From: Neptunomonas japonica DSM 18939
Lineage (GTDB): Bacteria; Pseudomonadota; Gammaproteobacteria; Pseudomonadales; Balneatricaceae
Reading direction: 5' to 3'
Length of the DNA: 64,000 nt
NCBI RefSeq assembly: GCF_000422765.1
Contig: NZ_AUGR01000005.1
Span: 124,001 to 188,000, forward strand
The stretch's first letter is position 1. Every line of letters starts with the position of its first letter. The notes below the pieces were generated by a model. It was not told the origin of the DNA, did no database searches, and saw only the letters and a program-made list of their open reading frames with translations. Made by a program: the position numbers and the translations under genes. Positions 46,829-56,116 of this stretch are shown here, one piece after another.

Positions 46829-48206
46829 GATTATTACCCTCTGAAAATCGCTCTTCTAACGCAGTAATCAAGCGCTGATGAATACCTTCAAAACCGCCAT
46901 TACTCATCACTACTATATGTGTGTTTTTAGTAACAGACGCTTTTACAGAGGCGATAATTTTCTCAATACTGCTTGCTACACGCATTTTGTTTTCACGCCC
47001 ATTGACAATATCATCGAGCGACCAGTCCAAACCGCTAGGTTGATACCAAATGACTTCATCTGCCATTTCTGCTGAATCAGCCAATGCAGCACGATGGGCA
47101 CCTAACCTCATAGTGTTGGAGCGCGGCTCAATAATTGCCACAATGCTATCGCTACCGACTTGTGCTCGCAGTCCTTGTAGCGTTGTTGCTATCGCTGTTG
47201 GATGGTGAGCAAAGTCGTCATAAACGGTAACATCGGCGACTTCAGCTAATTTTTCCATACGACGCTTAACACCGCCAAAAGCAGATAGTGCTTCAATAGC
47301 GTGATGAGGCTGTACACCTACGTGACGCGCTGCAATTAACGCCATCAAACCATTTTCAACATTATGCCGCCCCGTCATACCCCAACAGATTTGACCAAGA
47401 TTTTTGCCTTCGTGCAAAATATCAAAGGTGCTGCCATCTTCGCGAACCAGTTGTGCAGACCACTCCCCGCCATCACCAACCGATGCACTGACAACGGGTG
47501 TCCAGCAGCCCATATCGATGACTTCTTTAATGGCTTCATGTTGTTGAGGAATAATAACCTGGCCATTAGCGGGAACGGTACGTACTACATGATGAAACTG
47601 TCGCTGGATAGCGGCTAAATCGGGAAAGATATCGGCGTGATCAAATTCAAGATTATTCAACACCAAAGTGCGGGGGCGATAATGTACAAACTTAGAGCGT
47701 TTATCAAAAAAAGCAGTATCGTATTCATCTGCTTCAATTACAAAGAAAGGAGAACCACCCAAGCGCGCCGACACCTCAAAATTATTCGGTACACCACCGA
47801 TCAAATAACCCGGCTCCATACCAGCGTATTCCAAAATCCAAGCCAGCATCGAAGACGTAGTCGTTTTACCATGCGTACCCGCGATAGCCAGTACCCAGCG
47901 CTCTTGGAGTACATGTTCACACAACCACTGCGGCCCTGAAATATAACGTAAGCCTTTATCCAAGACATATTCTACAGCGGGGTTACCACGGGACATCGCA
48001 TTACCGATAATCACCAAATCAGGTTCAGGGTTTAGGTGTTCCGACGAATACCCCTCCATTAGCTCGATACCTTGAGCTTCTAACTGAGTACTCATAGGTG
48101 GGTATACATTGGCATCTGAACCCGTTACTCGATAACCCAACTCGCGTGCCAATATAGCCAACGAACCCATAAAGGTTCCGCAGATACCCAGAACATGAAT
48201 ATGCAA
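46821..48206 (-). CDS. mpl: Murein peptide ligase Mpl
   Basis: Joins recycled L-Ala-gamma-D-Glu-meso-DAP tripeptide to UDP-MurNAc. The Mur-ligase P-loop is AIAGTHGKTTTSSMLAW. The N-terminal HIHVLGICGTFMGSLA and GSDANVYPPMST closely match E. coli Mpl. I place the start at a TTG codon: this aligns with the E. coli start, gives 461 aa and has AGGAG seven bases before it. The open frame continues 18 codons upstream without a ribosome site. First gene of mpl-ubiX-tsaB-uppP-rsmJ. Confidence 0.94.
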   Translation of the reverse strand: MHIHVLGICGTFMGSLAILARELGYRVTGSDANVYPPMSTQLEAQGIELMEGYSSEHLNPEPDLVIIGNAMSRGNPAVEYVLDKGLRYISGPQWLCEHVLQERWVLAIAGTHGKTTTSSMLAWILEYAGMEPGYLIGGVPNNFEVSARLGGSPFFVIEADEYDTAFFDKRSKFVHYRPRTLVLNNLEFDHADIFPDLAAIQRQFHHVVRTVPANGQVIIPQQHEAIKEVIDMGCWTPVVSASVGDGGEWSAQLVREDGSTFDILHEGKNLGQICWGMTGRHNVENGLMALIAARHVGVQPHHAIEALSAFGGVKRRMEKLAEVADVTVYDDFAHHPTAIATTLQGLRAQVGSDSIVAIIEPRSNTMRLGAHRAALADSAEMADEVIWYQPSGLDWSLDDIVNGRENKMRVASSIEKIIASVKASVTKNTHIVVMSNGGFEGIHQRLITALEERFSEGNNHG

Positions 48207-48390
48207 AGTGTCACTCCTAAGAAACAGCCAATAAAACAATTCAGATAATAATACCGGCAATTATGAAAAAAGGGCGCGATTTATAAGCATTTTTTGAACT
48301 TCATCACATGATTTTCCCGTCTTAATCACGTAAAATTACTACAAAATTTGTTTCGCCCTTTTTTTCACACACTCAAAGGTATTATCCCCC

Positions 48391-49380
48391 ATGCAACTGC
48401 TGAGCCAGTTTCTGAGACGCAACGACACTGACGAACAATTAATGGACCTGATTGCTACACTCATGGTCGCCTGTAAAGAGATCGCGTTACAACTGCGGGA
48501 AGGTGCATTAGCGGGAGTGCTCGGAACGACCGATATCACTAACGTTCAGGGCGAAACCCAGAAAAAACTGGACGTGATTTCCAATGAGATAATGAAAACA
48601 GTCTTGCTTAACCATTCATTGGTAGCCGGCGTCGCTTCTGAAGAAGAAAGCGAGTCAGTACCGGGTAACCCAGACGGTCGTTTTCTGGTCGTTTTTGATC
48701 CCCTAGATGGCTCTTCAAATATTGATATCAATGTATCTGTTGGTACTATTTTTTCTATTCTTGAAGCACCAAAAGACCAAGACTACAGCACGGAACATCC
48801 CTACCTTCAAAGCGGCCGTAAACAGGTCGCTGCGGGTTATGTTTTGTATGGCCCTTCCGCTGTATTGGTATTAACAACCGGCAAAGGCGTTAACATGTTT
48901 ACCATGTCGCATACCGGTGACTTCTTACTAACACGCGAAAACGTTATGATTCCTGAAGAAACGCGTGAGTTTGCCATCAATATGTCAAACCATCGCTTCT
49001 GGGAACCCGCCATGCGTAACTACGTAGATGACCTACTACTCGGTGCTGATGGTCCGCGTGAGAAAAACTACAACATGCGCTGGGTTGCTGCGATGGTAGC
49101 TGAAGTTCACCGCGTTCTTACTCGCGGCGGTATCTTCACTTATCCTTGGGATGCTCGCTCGCCTAAGAAACCGGGTAAATTGCGTCTAATGTACGAAGGC
49201 AACCCAATGAGCATGCTGATTGAGCAAGCTGGCGGATTAGCGACAAACTGCTACTCCGACATCATGGATGTTGAACCCGATGACATTCATGAACGTGTTT
49301 CTGTTTCATTAGGTTCGCGCAAAGAAGTGGAAGCGCTAATGGAATATCACGCACGAGTAGAAAGCACAAAAGAGGCATAA
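48391..49380 (+). CDS. fbp: Class 1 fructose-1,6-bisphosphatase
   Basis: Gluconeogenic phosphatase forming fructose 6-phosphate. The metal and phosphate motif FDPLDGSSNIDINVSVGTIF is intact, as is ASEEESE earlier and the C-terminal GKLRLMYEGNPMSMLIEQ. At 329 aa it is a standard length. It is divergent from mpl, with about 180 bp of AT-rich sequence between. Confidence 0.96.
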   Translation: MQLLSQFLRRNDTDEQLMDLIATLMVACKEIALQLREGALAGVLGTTDITNVQGETQKKLDVISNEIMKTVLLNHSLVAGVASEEESESVPGNPDGRFLVVFDPLDGSSNIDINVSVGTIFSILEAPKDQDYSTEHPYLQSGRKQVAAGYVLYGPSAVLVLTTGKGVNMFTMSHTGDFLLTRENVMIPEETREFAINMSNHRFWEPAMRNYVDDLLLGADGPREKNYNMRWVAAMVAEVHRVLTRGGIFTYPWDARSPKKPGKLRLMYEGNPMSMLIEQAGGLATNCYSDIMDVEPDDIHERVSVSLGSRKEVEALMEYHARVESTKEA

Positions 49381-49471
49381 ATCGTCTGATAGTCGTATAC
49401 AAACTAACGTGTACGACTCTTATAATGTCTGAATCCAATTTTTTTTATTCTTCAGAACAGGAAGGGAACGC

Positions 49472-50005
49472 ATGAGCTTTGCAAAAGTGCCTGCTGGTAA
49501 AGATCTACCGAACGACATCTACGTGATCATCGAGATCCCGGCGGAAAGCTCCCCGGTAAAGTACGAGATCGAGAAAGAAGAAGACGCGATCTTCGTTGAC
49601 CGTTTCATGGCAGCACCTATGTTTTACCCTGCTAACTATGGTTACATCAACAACACGCTTGCTGATGACGGCGATGCCGTTGACGTACTAGTGCTGACAC
49701 CTTACCCAGTTATTCCGGGTTCTGTGATCCGCTGTCGTCCAATTGGCATTCTAAACATGACTGATGAAGCCGGTCAGGATGCTAAATTACTAGCAGTACC
49801 ACATGACAAGCTAACAAAAATGTACAAAGATGTTAACGACATCAGCGACCTGCCTGAAATGACACTGGCTCGTATCAAGCACTTCTTCGAGAACTACAAA
49901 GGCCTGGAAGAAGGTAAATGGGTTAAGCTAGATGGTTGGGAAGGTGCTGACGCAGCACGTGCAGCTATCGTTGATGGCGTTAAAATGTACGAAGCAGCTA
50001 AATAA
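49472..50005 (+). CDS. ppa: Inorganic pyrophosphatase
   Basis: Family I soluble pyrophosphatase, 177 aa. The catalytic signature [14 protein letters not shown] carries the metal-binding Asp residues, and FYPANYGYI precedes it. CAGGAAGGGAACGC gives a strong ribosome site. A TATAAT hexamer at 49421-49426 is a possible -10, with a weak -35. A clear terminator follows. Confidence 0.97.
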   Translation: MSFAKVPAGKDLPNDIYVIIEIPAESSPVKYEIEKEEDAIFVDRFMAAPMFYPANYGYINNTLADDGDAVDVLVLTPYPVIPGSVIRCRPIGILNMTDEAGQDAKLLAVPHDKLTKMYKDVNDISDLPEMTLARIKHFFENYKGLEEGKWVKLDGWEGADAARAAIVDGVKMYEAAK

Positions 50006-50035
50006 AAAGTAGTTCCTTTTTAAATAGCGTCACTG

Positions 50036-50068
50036 AAAAGCCTCCTTATTAATAATGGAGGCTTTTTT
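50036..50068 (+). terminator. Terminator of ppa
   Basis: AGCCTCC pairs with GGAGGCT; between them TTATTAATAA can extend the stem. A run of six T follows directly. Confidence 0.9.
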
Positions 50069-50106
50069 GTTCTCAGTGTTTATAGAAAATAAATAAGAGA
50101 AAGCAT

Positions 50107-50454
50107 ATGTCTAAAAAGGTTTATTGTACTGCACAGTTTTTACCTAAAGCAGGCAAAGAAGCAGAAGTTTTTGCCACACTGCAAGCACTCGAACCCAACG
50201 CACACCGTGAAGACGGCTGTATTCAATATACAGTCACCCGCCATATCGCCAGCCCATTTGCTGAAGGTGAAAGCTACCCGATTGCTTTTCATGAAATTTG
50301 GAGTGATACAGCAGCCTTTGAAGCGCATTGTCAGCGTAAAGAAATTGTTGAGTTTTTCGAAACCAACTGTGTCGCCGAAAACGGCCCTGTAGAAAAATGG
50401 AACGTCTGTGTTTATAGCGATGAGCCAGTCGACTTTGATGCACCAGTGCTATAA
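50107..50454 (+). CDS. Antibiotic-biosynthesis-monooxygenase-fold (ABM) protein
   Basis: A small ferredoxin-like-fold protein of 115 aa, of the type named putative quinol monooxygenase. Typical segments are FLPKAGKEAEVFATLQAL, HREDGCIQYTVTRH, and FHEIWSDTAAFEAHCQRKEI. Such proteins are dimers acting on quinols or reactive carbonyls; the substrate here is unknown. A palindrome CCAGTGCT-ATA-AGCACTGG overlaps the stop codon but lacks a T-run. Confidence 0.82.
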   Translation: MSKKVYCTAQFLPKAGKEAEVFATLQALEPNAHREDGCIQYTVTRHIASPFAEGESYPIAFHEIWSDTAAFEAHCQRKEIVEFFETNCVAENGPVEKWNVCVYSDEPVDFDAPVL

Positions 50455-50502
50455 GCACTGGCTAAAACAGCGGATCACTCAAACAAACGCCTGAGTGTTC
50501 CG

Positions 50503-51891
50503 TTACTCGTCTGACTTAAACTCTTTAGTGACTCTGCGCACATACCACCAAACACCTAACACGACAGCCGGTAGCGAATAGACCAAGCCATTGGTTGCCA
50601 TCTCTTCTGTTTTACCTGAAGTAAGGTAATGAACGGTACGGTCGATTAAGTCAAATAAGTAATAAGTCACTACGATAATAGAAAACGTTTCCAATTTTGC
50701 TTGGAGTGTTAATTGACGCCTCGTCCGCTTATTCATCGAACTAAGCAGATCATGTACTTTTTGCTCAGTCGACAAATCAATTTTAGAGCGTAATAAATTA
50801 CTGGCACGCGCAATACGCTGAGAGATACGATCTAGCCGCATAGATGCCGCTTTACACGTACGCATGGCAGGATCTACACGACGCTCAATAAACTGTTCAA
50901 TCGTTTGTAGCCCCTCGATACGCGTTTCGTCCAATTCAGAAATACGCATTTTCACTACAGCATAATACGCCTCAGAGGCAGAGAAACGATGCGCGGTTTC
51001 TGCTGAAATTTCTTCTACTTTTGCTGCCATCACCATCAACGCTGATAATGCCTCTGGCTCCTCTCCAGCCTCAAGGTTGCTTAAATGGTTAGTGATAACA
51101 GATAGCTCATTCCCTAAATCTGTTATCTGTTTCATCGTTAAGCGCGCTGGTGATAAGCCCAGCAAAGCCACAGCACGATAAGTATCAATTTCACACAAGC
51201 GCTGAATCAATCGACCGCATTGAAAATCATGCAAATGATGATCGTGTAGCAAAATACAATTTAGACCAAACTCACCCTGCGCCTTAAAATCAGTCCACAA
51301 GGTGGCAGACTTTCGCATAACCTGCGATCCAATAGCCTGATTATCACCAAATACCCCGTCTAAAACTGGACCTTCATACAGAATAGCAACTTCTGCCTTT
51401 CCCTTAAAATCAGTCCACAATGTGGCTGCTTTTCGCATAATGTGCGAACCAATAGCCAGATTATCAGAAATAGAAACGGGATCTTCAGACAAACTAGCCT
51501 CATCTTCCTGCGGTGCTTTAACCAGTATTTGCACACCAGTAATAAGCTCACCGACAATCTGCTCACTCCAGTCTTGCGGGATTCCAGGTATAGACTGCTG
51601 CCAACTCTGTTCCTCACCACGATAGTAAAAGGTTAAGGTATAAAACTCGTTATGTGCTTCCCAGCGCAGTGATAACTGCCCCACATCTTGAAACCCAAAA
51701 GTAGCGCCTTCAGCCAGTGGGTTTGCACCACACACTTCATACAAAGCAGACACTGAATGTAGAATATCCTCTGTACTGTGTTCAGCATTCATCACTGCAA
51801 AATGCATCACTTTTAGAGGAGAACTCAGCTGTTGAAAGGGACGCGCATGCACTTCATCGGCAATCTGTTGACGCTGCGGATGGGACTTCAC
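50503..51891 (-). CDS. DUF3422 family membrane protein with an internal 40-residue duplication
   Basis: A 462-aa protein of the DUF3422 family, with a large soluble part and two C-terminal membrane segments (FSIIVVTYYLFDLI and YSLPAVVLGVWWYV). Near residues 140-200 the motif AIGSHIMRKAATLWTDFK recurs exactly 40 residues later as AIGSQVMRKSATLWTDFK. The second copy joins the normal family sequence (LIQRLCEIDTYRAVALLGL), so the first looks like an added tandem copy. The GTG start has AGGAGG six bases upstream; an ORF-extending TTG just before it is too close to that site. Function unknown. Confidence 0.83.
   Translation of the reverse strand: MKSHPQRQQIADEVHARPFQQLSSPLKVMHFAVMNAEHSTEDILHSVSALYEVCGANPLAEGATFGFQDVGQLSLRWEAHNEFYTLTFYYRGEEQSWQQSIPGIPQDWSEQIVGELITGVQILVKAPQEDEASLSEDPVSISDNLAIGSHIMRKAATLWTDFKGKAEVAILYEGPVLDGVFGDNQAIGSQVMRKSATLWTDFKAQGEFGLNCILLHDHHLHDFQCGRLIQRLCEIDTYRAVALLGLSPARLTMKQITDLGNELSVITNHLSNLEAGEEPEALSALMVMAAKVEEISAETAHRFSASEAYYAVVKMRISELDETRIEGLQTIEQFIERRVDPAMRTCKAASMRLDRISQRIARASNLLRSKIDLSTEQKVHDLLSSMNKRTRRQLTLQAKLETFSIIVVTYYLFDLIDRTVHYLTSGKTEEMATNGLVYSLPAVVLGVWWYVRRVTKEFKSDE
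51283..51466. repeat. Diverged direct repeat inside the DUF3422 gene, period 120 bp
   Basis: The 64 bases at 51283-51346 and 51403-51466 differ at eight positions. The period is exactly 120 bp, so the frame is kept and 40 codons are added. Differences at silent and replacement sites suggest a duplication that is not very recent. Confidence 0.85.
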
Positions 51892-51997
51892 CAATAACCT
51901 CCTAGAAGAAAAATGTAGGCACTGATATAACTGCTATCTATGAACCGTTACTCAATACCGCTATGATCACGACTAAAGTCTACACTATTTGGTCATT

Positions 51998-53686
51998 ATG
52001 TATTTAAATCATAGACAGCCATTATGCCAACTACTGCTGCTGTTAGCATTCCTCAGCCCGTTTGCCAGTGCTCAAAACTTATCCCCTGATCAAACCGTGC
52101 TAATAGGCGGCGATTACAACTACCCTCCTTATGAATTTCTCGATGATGAAGGTAAGCCCAATGGATACAATGTCGAGCTAACACTCGCCATTGCAGAAGT
52201 AATGGGAATGAAAGTAGAGTTTATTTTTTCAGACTGGGCCCAAGTACGAGAATCTCTTAAAGAGGGTAATATCGACGCCTTACAAGGCATGGTGAACTCA
52301 CCAGAGCGCCGTGAGACCTTTGACTTTAGCCCGCCACACGCCATTATTCACCAGTCTATTTTTGCACGACAAGGCACCCCACGTACCGCATCTCTGCAAC
52401 AGCTAAAAGGCAAAGAAGTCATCGTACAAAAAAATGGCATTATGCATGATTACTTACTTCAAAATGATGTTGGCGCACAGCTCTTCACTGTCGAAACTCA
52501 TGCCGATGCCTTACGCCAACTTGCGGCGGGTAAACATGACTATGCACTGGTTGCCAACCTACCAGGCTTATACCTTGGTAAAGAGTTAGGGCTCTCTAAT
52601 ATAATCCCGGTTGGCAAACCCTTCCAGGCACAACATTACGGATACGCCGTTCTGAAAGGTAACGAAGACTTGCTCGCCCAGTTTAGCGAAGGGTTAGCCA
52701 TTCTTAAAAATACGGGCCGCCAACAACTTATTTATAATAAATGGCTCGGACCACTTCAGGAAAAGAGTCTTCCTTGGAAGCAACTGGGAAAACTTGCTGC
52801 ATTTGTTTCTGCGCTGTTATTACTGATTCTTGGCGGTAGCATCATCTGGAATCGCATGCTGAAACGACAAGTCGATAAAAGAACAGCTGAGCTGGATATG
52901 CAGCAGCAACAGCTAATCCAAGCAGATAAAATGACTTCACTAGGAATTTTGGTCTCAGGTGTAGCACATGAAATAAACAACCCGACTGGGTTACTACTAC
53001 TTAACATGCCCGTTATCCAAGAAGCATGGCAAGACTGTGAAGAGATACTTGAGCAGCATTATGAACAACACGGCGACTTTCTGCTTGGAGGCTTAGCCTA
53101 TTCACAAATGCGCAACGAAATCCCTGTGCTAATGAGTGATATGCATGATGGCGCACGGCGCATAAAACGCACCGTTAATGACCTAAAAGATTTTTCCCGC
53201 CAAGAAAGTGAAGACATCTACGAAGCATTTGACCTTAACGAGGTAGTGACAACAGCTGTCAGGTTAGCCGAAAACTCTATTCACAACAGCACAGACAATT
53301 TCAGTAGCAACTACAGCGCCAAACTTCCGACTATCTATGGTAACGCCCAAAGAATTGAACAGGTTGTCATTAACTTGATTCTAAATGCCTGCCAAGCATT
53401 ACATGAGCGTAGTAAAGCGATTGCTGTAAGAACTTATTTAATAAGTGAAACACAACAGATCTGTTTACAAATCAGCGATGAAGGCTGCGGTATCGAAGCA
53501 CGTAATTTATCTCGTCTGCTCGATCCTTTTTTCACTACGCGACGTGAGCATGGTGGTACAGGGTTAGGTTTATCTGTTTCAAGTGGAATAGTACAAACAC
53601 ACGGCGGCACACTCCACTTTGATTCAATTCCGGCCCAAGGTACAACCGTTACCATGACATTGCCAATCAACGGAAAGAAAACATGA
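51998..53686 (+). CDS. Histidine kinase with periplasmic binding-protein sensor
   Basis: A sensor kinase of 562 aa. Order: signal peptide (LLLLLAFLSPFASAQ); SBP_bac_3 domain (about residues 35-260, with YNYPPYEFLDDEGKPNGYN and FDFSPPHAI); membrane segment (LAAFVSALLLLILGGSIIW); coiled-coil; HisKA with GVAHEINNPTG; HATPase with NLILNACQAL, DEGCGI and GGTGLGLSVSSG. The kinase class is NtrB-like. It overlaps by 4 bp the gene for a sigma-54-dependent regulator. An amino acid or related small acid is the likely signal, by family. An in-frame TTG lies 9 bases before the chosen ATG. Confidence 0.9.
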   Translation: MYLNHRQPLCQLLLLLAFLSPFASAQNLSPDQTVLIGGDYNYPPYEFLDDEGKPNGYNVELTLAIAEVMGMKVEFIFSDWAQVRESLKEGNIDALQGMVNSPERRETFDFSPPHAIIHQSIFARQGTPRTASLQQLKGKEVIVQKNGIMHDYLLQNDVGAQLFTVETHADALRQLAAGKHDYALVANLPGLYLGKELGLSNIIPVGKPFQAQHYGYAVLKGNEDLLAQFSEGLAILKNTGRQQLIYNKWLGPLQEKSLPWKQLGKLAAFVSALLLLILGGSIIWNRMLKRQVDKRTAELDMQQQQLIQADKMTSLGILVSGVAHEINNPTGLLLLNMPVIQEAWQDCEEILEQHYEQHGDFLLGGLAYSQMRNEIPVLMSDMHDGARRIKRTVNDLKDFSRQESEDIYEAFDLNEVVTTAVRLAENSIHNSTDNFSSNYSAKLPTIYGNAQRIEQVVINLILNACQALHERSKAIAVRTYLISETQQICLQISDEGCGIEARNLSRLLDPFFTTRREHGGTGLGLSVSSGIVQTHGGTLHFDSIPAQGTTVTMTLPINGKKT

Positions 53687-55110
53687 TCAACCAAACGCTC
53701 TACCCAGAATTCGGCATACTACTGGTTGACGATGAAGCATCATTCCTACGTAGTTTAAGCATTACACTGGAACGCAATGGCGGCATTACTCATATTTACC
53801 GCTGCTGTGATAGCCGTAATGTTATGAACATTATTCAACAAGAATCGATTGGGCTGGTATTACTGGATCTCACCATGCCTCATATTTCAGGGCAACAACT
53901 TCTTCAAACAATGACCGAGCAACACCCTGATATTTCGGTCATTATTATCAGCGGTTTGAACCACGTTGAGTCTGCGGTTAAATGCTTACAACAAGGTGCA
54001 TTTGATTACTTCGTAAAAACCAGTGAAGAAGGTCGTTTAATAGAAGGCATAAAACGCGCCATCCGTATGCAAGAGATGCGCAGAGAAAACCAAGCATTAG
54101 GCCAGCGCATCCTCAACAACAACCTTGAAAGCCCGCATGTCTTTGACCCAATCATTGGTTGTAGCAAGCAAATGCGTGCAGTCTTTCAATATCTTGAATC
54201 AGTAGCACCAAGTAATCAGCCGCTACTGATCTGCGGAGAAAGCGGAACAGGTAAAGAGTTACTGGCTAAAGCAGCACATCAGCTGAGTAACCGTGCAGGG
54301 CCACTGGTGTCTGTTAATGTTGCAGGGCTAGATGATAATGTTTTTGCTGATACTTTATTTGGCCACCAGCGTGGCGCTTTTACCGGTGCCGAACGCAGCC
54401 GTGCAGGGTTAATAGAAGAGGCCGCCGGAGGTACACTGTTTCTCGATGAGATTGGAGATCTCAGTATGGCCTCGCAAGTAAAGTTGCTGCGTCTATTACA
54501 AGAAGGCGAATACTATCCCTTAGGCAGTGATCGCCCGAAAAGAATCCGTGCGCGTGTTATTGTCGCGACTCATCAAGAATTACAGCAACGCCAAGCAGAA
54601 GGCAGTTTTCGTCGCGACCTGTATTACCGCTTATGTACACATCAGATTCATATTCCACCCTTACGTCAACGCAAAGAAGATATCCCCTTACTGCTTGAGC
54701 ACTTTTTAGCTCAAGCGGCACAAGAGATGAGTAAATCTGTACCTAGCTACCCTCCTGAGCTACCTGTTTTATTAAGTAACTATCATTTTCCCGGGAATAT
54801 TCGTGAACTACGTGCACTTATTTTTGATGCACTAAGCCAACACCGCTCACACCTATTATCAATGGAAGTATTTCGCCAAGTAATAGGGCAAAACATTGAA
54901 ATAACAGAACACCAAACGGAGCAATTAAACAACAGCCCACCCCACTTCAATGCTGAGGAGCCTTTACCAACACTAGCGCAGATGGATCGCCTGCTCGTTG
55001 AAGAAGCATTACGCCGTGCTAATAACAATCAGTCGTTGGCAGCACGACTACTGGGCATCTCACAGCCAGCCCTTAGTAAACGACTCAAAAAATCCCGACC
55101 AGTAGAGTAA
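53683..55110 (+). CDS. Sigma-54-dependent response regulator (NtrC family)
   Basis: A 475-aa activator. The receiver has phospho-acceptor Asp62 in LVLLDLTMPH. The AAA+ domain has Walker A GESGTGKELLAK, the sigma-54 contact motif GAFTGA and Walker B GGTLFLDEIGD. A Fis-type helix-turn-helix ends it (NNNQSLAARLLGISQPALSKRL). It pairs with the upstream kinase. No obvious target transporter is adjacent; the sigma-54 promoters it serves were not found. An inverted repeat follows the stop codon. Confidence 0.92.
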   Translation: MINQTLYPEFGILLVDDEASFLRSLSITLERNGGITHIYRCCDSRNVMNIIQQESIGLVLLDLTMPHISGQQLLQTMTEQHPDISVIIISGLNHVESAVKCLQQGAFDYFVKTSEEGRLIEGIKRAIRMQEMRRENQALGQRILNNNLESPHVFDPIIGCSKQMRAVFQYLESVAPSNQPLLICGESGTGKELLAKAAHQLSNRAGPLVSVNVAGLDDNVFADTLFGHQRGAFTGAERSRAGLIEEAAGGTLFLDEIGDLSMASQVKLLRLLQEGEYYPLGSDRPKRIRARVIVATHQELQQRQAEGSFRRDLYYRLCTHQIHIPPLRQRKEDIPLLLEHFLAQAAQEMSKSVPSYPPELPVLLSNYHFPGNIRELRALIFDALSQHRSHLLSMEVFRQVIGQNIEITEHQTEQLNNSPPHFNAEEPLPTLAQMDRLLVEEALRRANNNQSLAARLLGISQPALSKRLKKSRPVE

Positions 55111-55116
55111 TATTAC

Positions 55117-55143
55117 GGTCTAAAAATTTAGAGTTTTTAGACC
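55117..55143. terminator. Possible terminator after the sigma-54 regulator
   Basis: GGTCTAAAAA and TTTTTAGACC form a 10-bp stem with a 7-base loop 6 bp after the stop codon. There is no long T-run, so termination is only likely. The next 170 bases hold no feature I can name. Confidence 0.45.
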
Positions 55144-55316
55144 TCCTTCCTCCAAAAACCACAATATGCGCGGTGTCCTCACTAACAATAAATATTCCAA
55201 CTTGGAACCCCGACGAAACTGACAGCATTATTGATTTATATCCATGCTTAGAAGTAAAATATTACTCTTATCTACAGCACCTCACTTTATAAACCAACAA
55301 AAGTAAAAACCTATAA

Positions 55317-56084
55317 ATGAACATATTTGACACGATAATACTAGGATGTATTGAAGGAGTTACTGAGTTTTTACCTATTTCCTCCACAGGGCATTTAATA
55401 GTTGCAAGTGAATTTTTAGGGTTAGAACAAAATGATACAAATAAAGCATTTGAAGTCATTATACAATTCGCAGCTATTTTAGCAGTTGTTTTAAATTACC
55501 CTTCGAAATTCACTTTCAAATATATAAATTTATGGACAAAAATCTTTATTGCATTTCTTCCAATTGCAGCCATTGGCTTTTTATTTTCTACACAAGTAAA
55601 AGCAATGTTTTCGGTGGAGATAGTCGCCTATATGTTCATTATTGGCGGAATAGTATTCATAACTGTAGAAAAATTTTATAACGAGAAAAGAAAACATACC
55701 CTGTGTGTTGAAGATGTCACCTATAAACAAGCGGCATGGATTGGTCTTGCTCAAGTATTCGCATTAATTCCAGGAACGTCAAGAGCGGGATCTAGTATTA
55801 TTGGTTCAATGCTTGTGGGCCTGAATAGAAAAGCCAGTGCAGAATTTTCATTTCTTTTAGCTTTTCCTGTCATGTGTGCAACAACAGCATATGATTTATT
55901 AAAACATCATGAAACACTTCTTACAGATGAAAATTTATTTAATCTATCAATTGGTTTTATTGTATCTTTTATTGTCGCGTTCTTAGCGATAAAACTGTTT
56001 ATTAAATTTTTAGAAAACTTTACTTTTGTTGCTTTTGGTATTTATAGAATAATTTTTGGTATTCTTCTGCTTATTATTTATTAA
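55317..56084 (+). CDS. Second undecaprenyl-diphosphatase (AT-rich, likely acquired)
   Basis: A 255-aa UppP/BacA-family membrane phosphatase with both catalytic motifs intact ([17 protein letters not shown] and [14 protein letters not shown]). It differs from the main copy in the window and recalls campylobacterial-type UppP. The DNA is far richer in A and T than its neighbours, with codons such as AAA, TTA, ATT and TTT dominating. No integrase or flanking repeat was found. It probably gives a back-up lipid-carrier recycling enzyme, perhaps with bacitracin tolerance. Acquisition by transfer is inferred from composition. Confidence 0.88.
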   Translation: MNIFDTIILGCIEGVTEFLPISSTGHLIVASEFLGLEQNDTNKAFEVIIQFAAILAVVLNYPSKFTFKYINLWTKIFIAFLPIAAIGFLFSTQVKAMFSVEIVAYMFIIGGIVFITVEKFYNEKRKHTLCVEDVTYKQAAWIGLAQVFALIPGTSRAGSSIIGSMLVGLNRKASAEFSFLLAFPVMCATTAYDLLKHHETLLTDENLFNLSIGFIVSFIVAFLAIKLFIKFLENFTFVAFGIYRIIFGILLLIIY

Positions 56085-56116
56085 CATATTATATTTAGGC
56101 TATTTGGTTGCTCTTT

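Noticed and set aside
49398-49426. Promoter for ppa with TATAAT at 49421
   Set aside because: The -10 is perfect but the -35 (TACAAA) is weak. It is mentioned with ppa and not called separately.
50443-50461. Palindrome over the stop codon of the ABM-fold gene
   Set aside because: It lacks a T-tract and may simply reflect coding sequence. It was not listed as a terminator.
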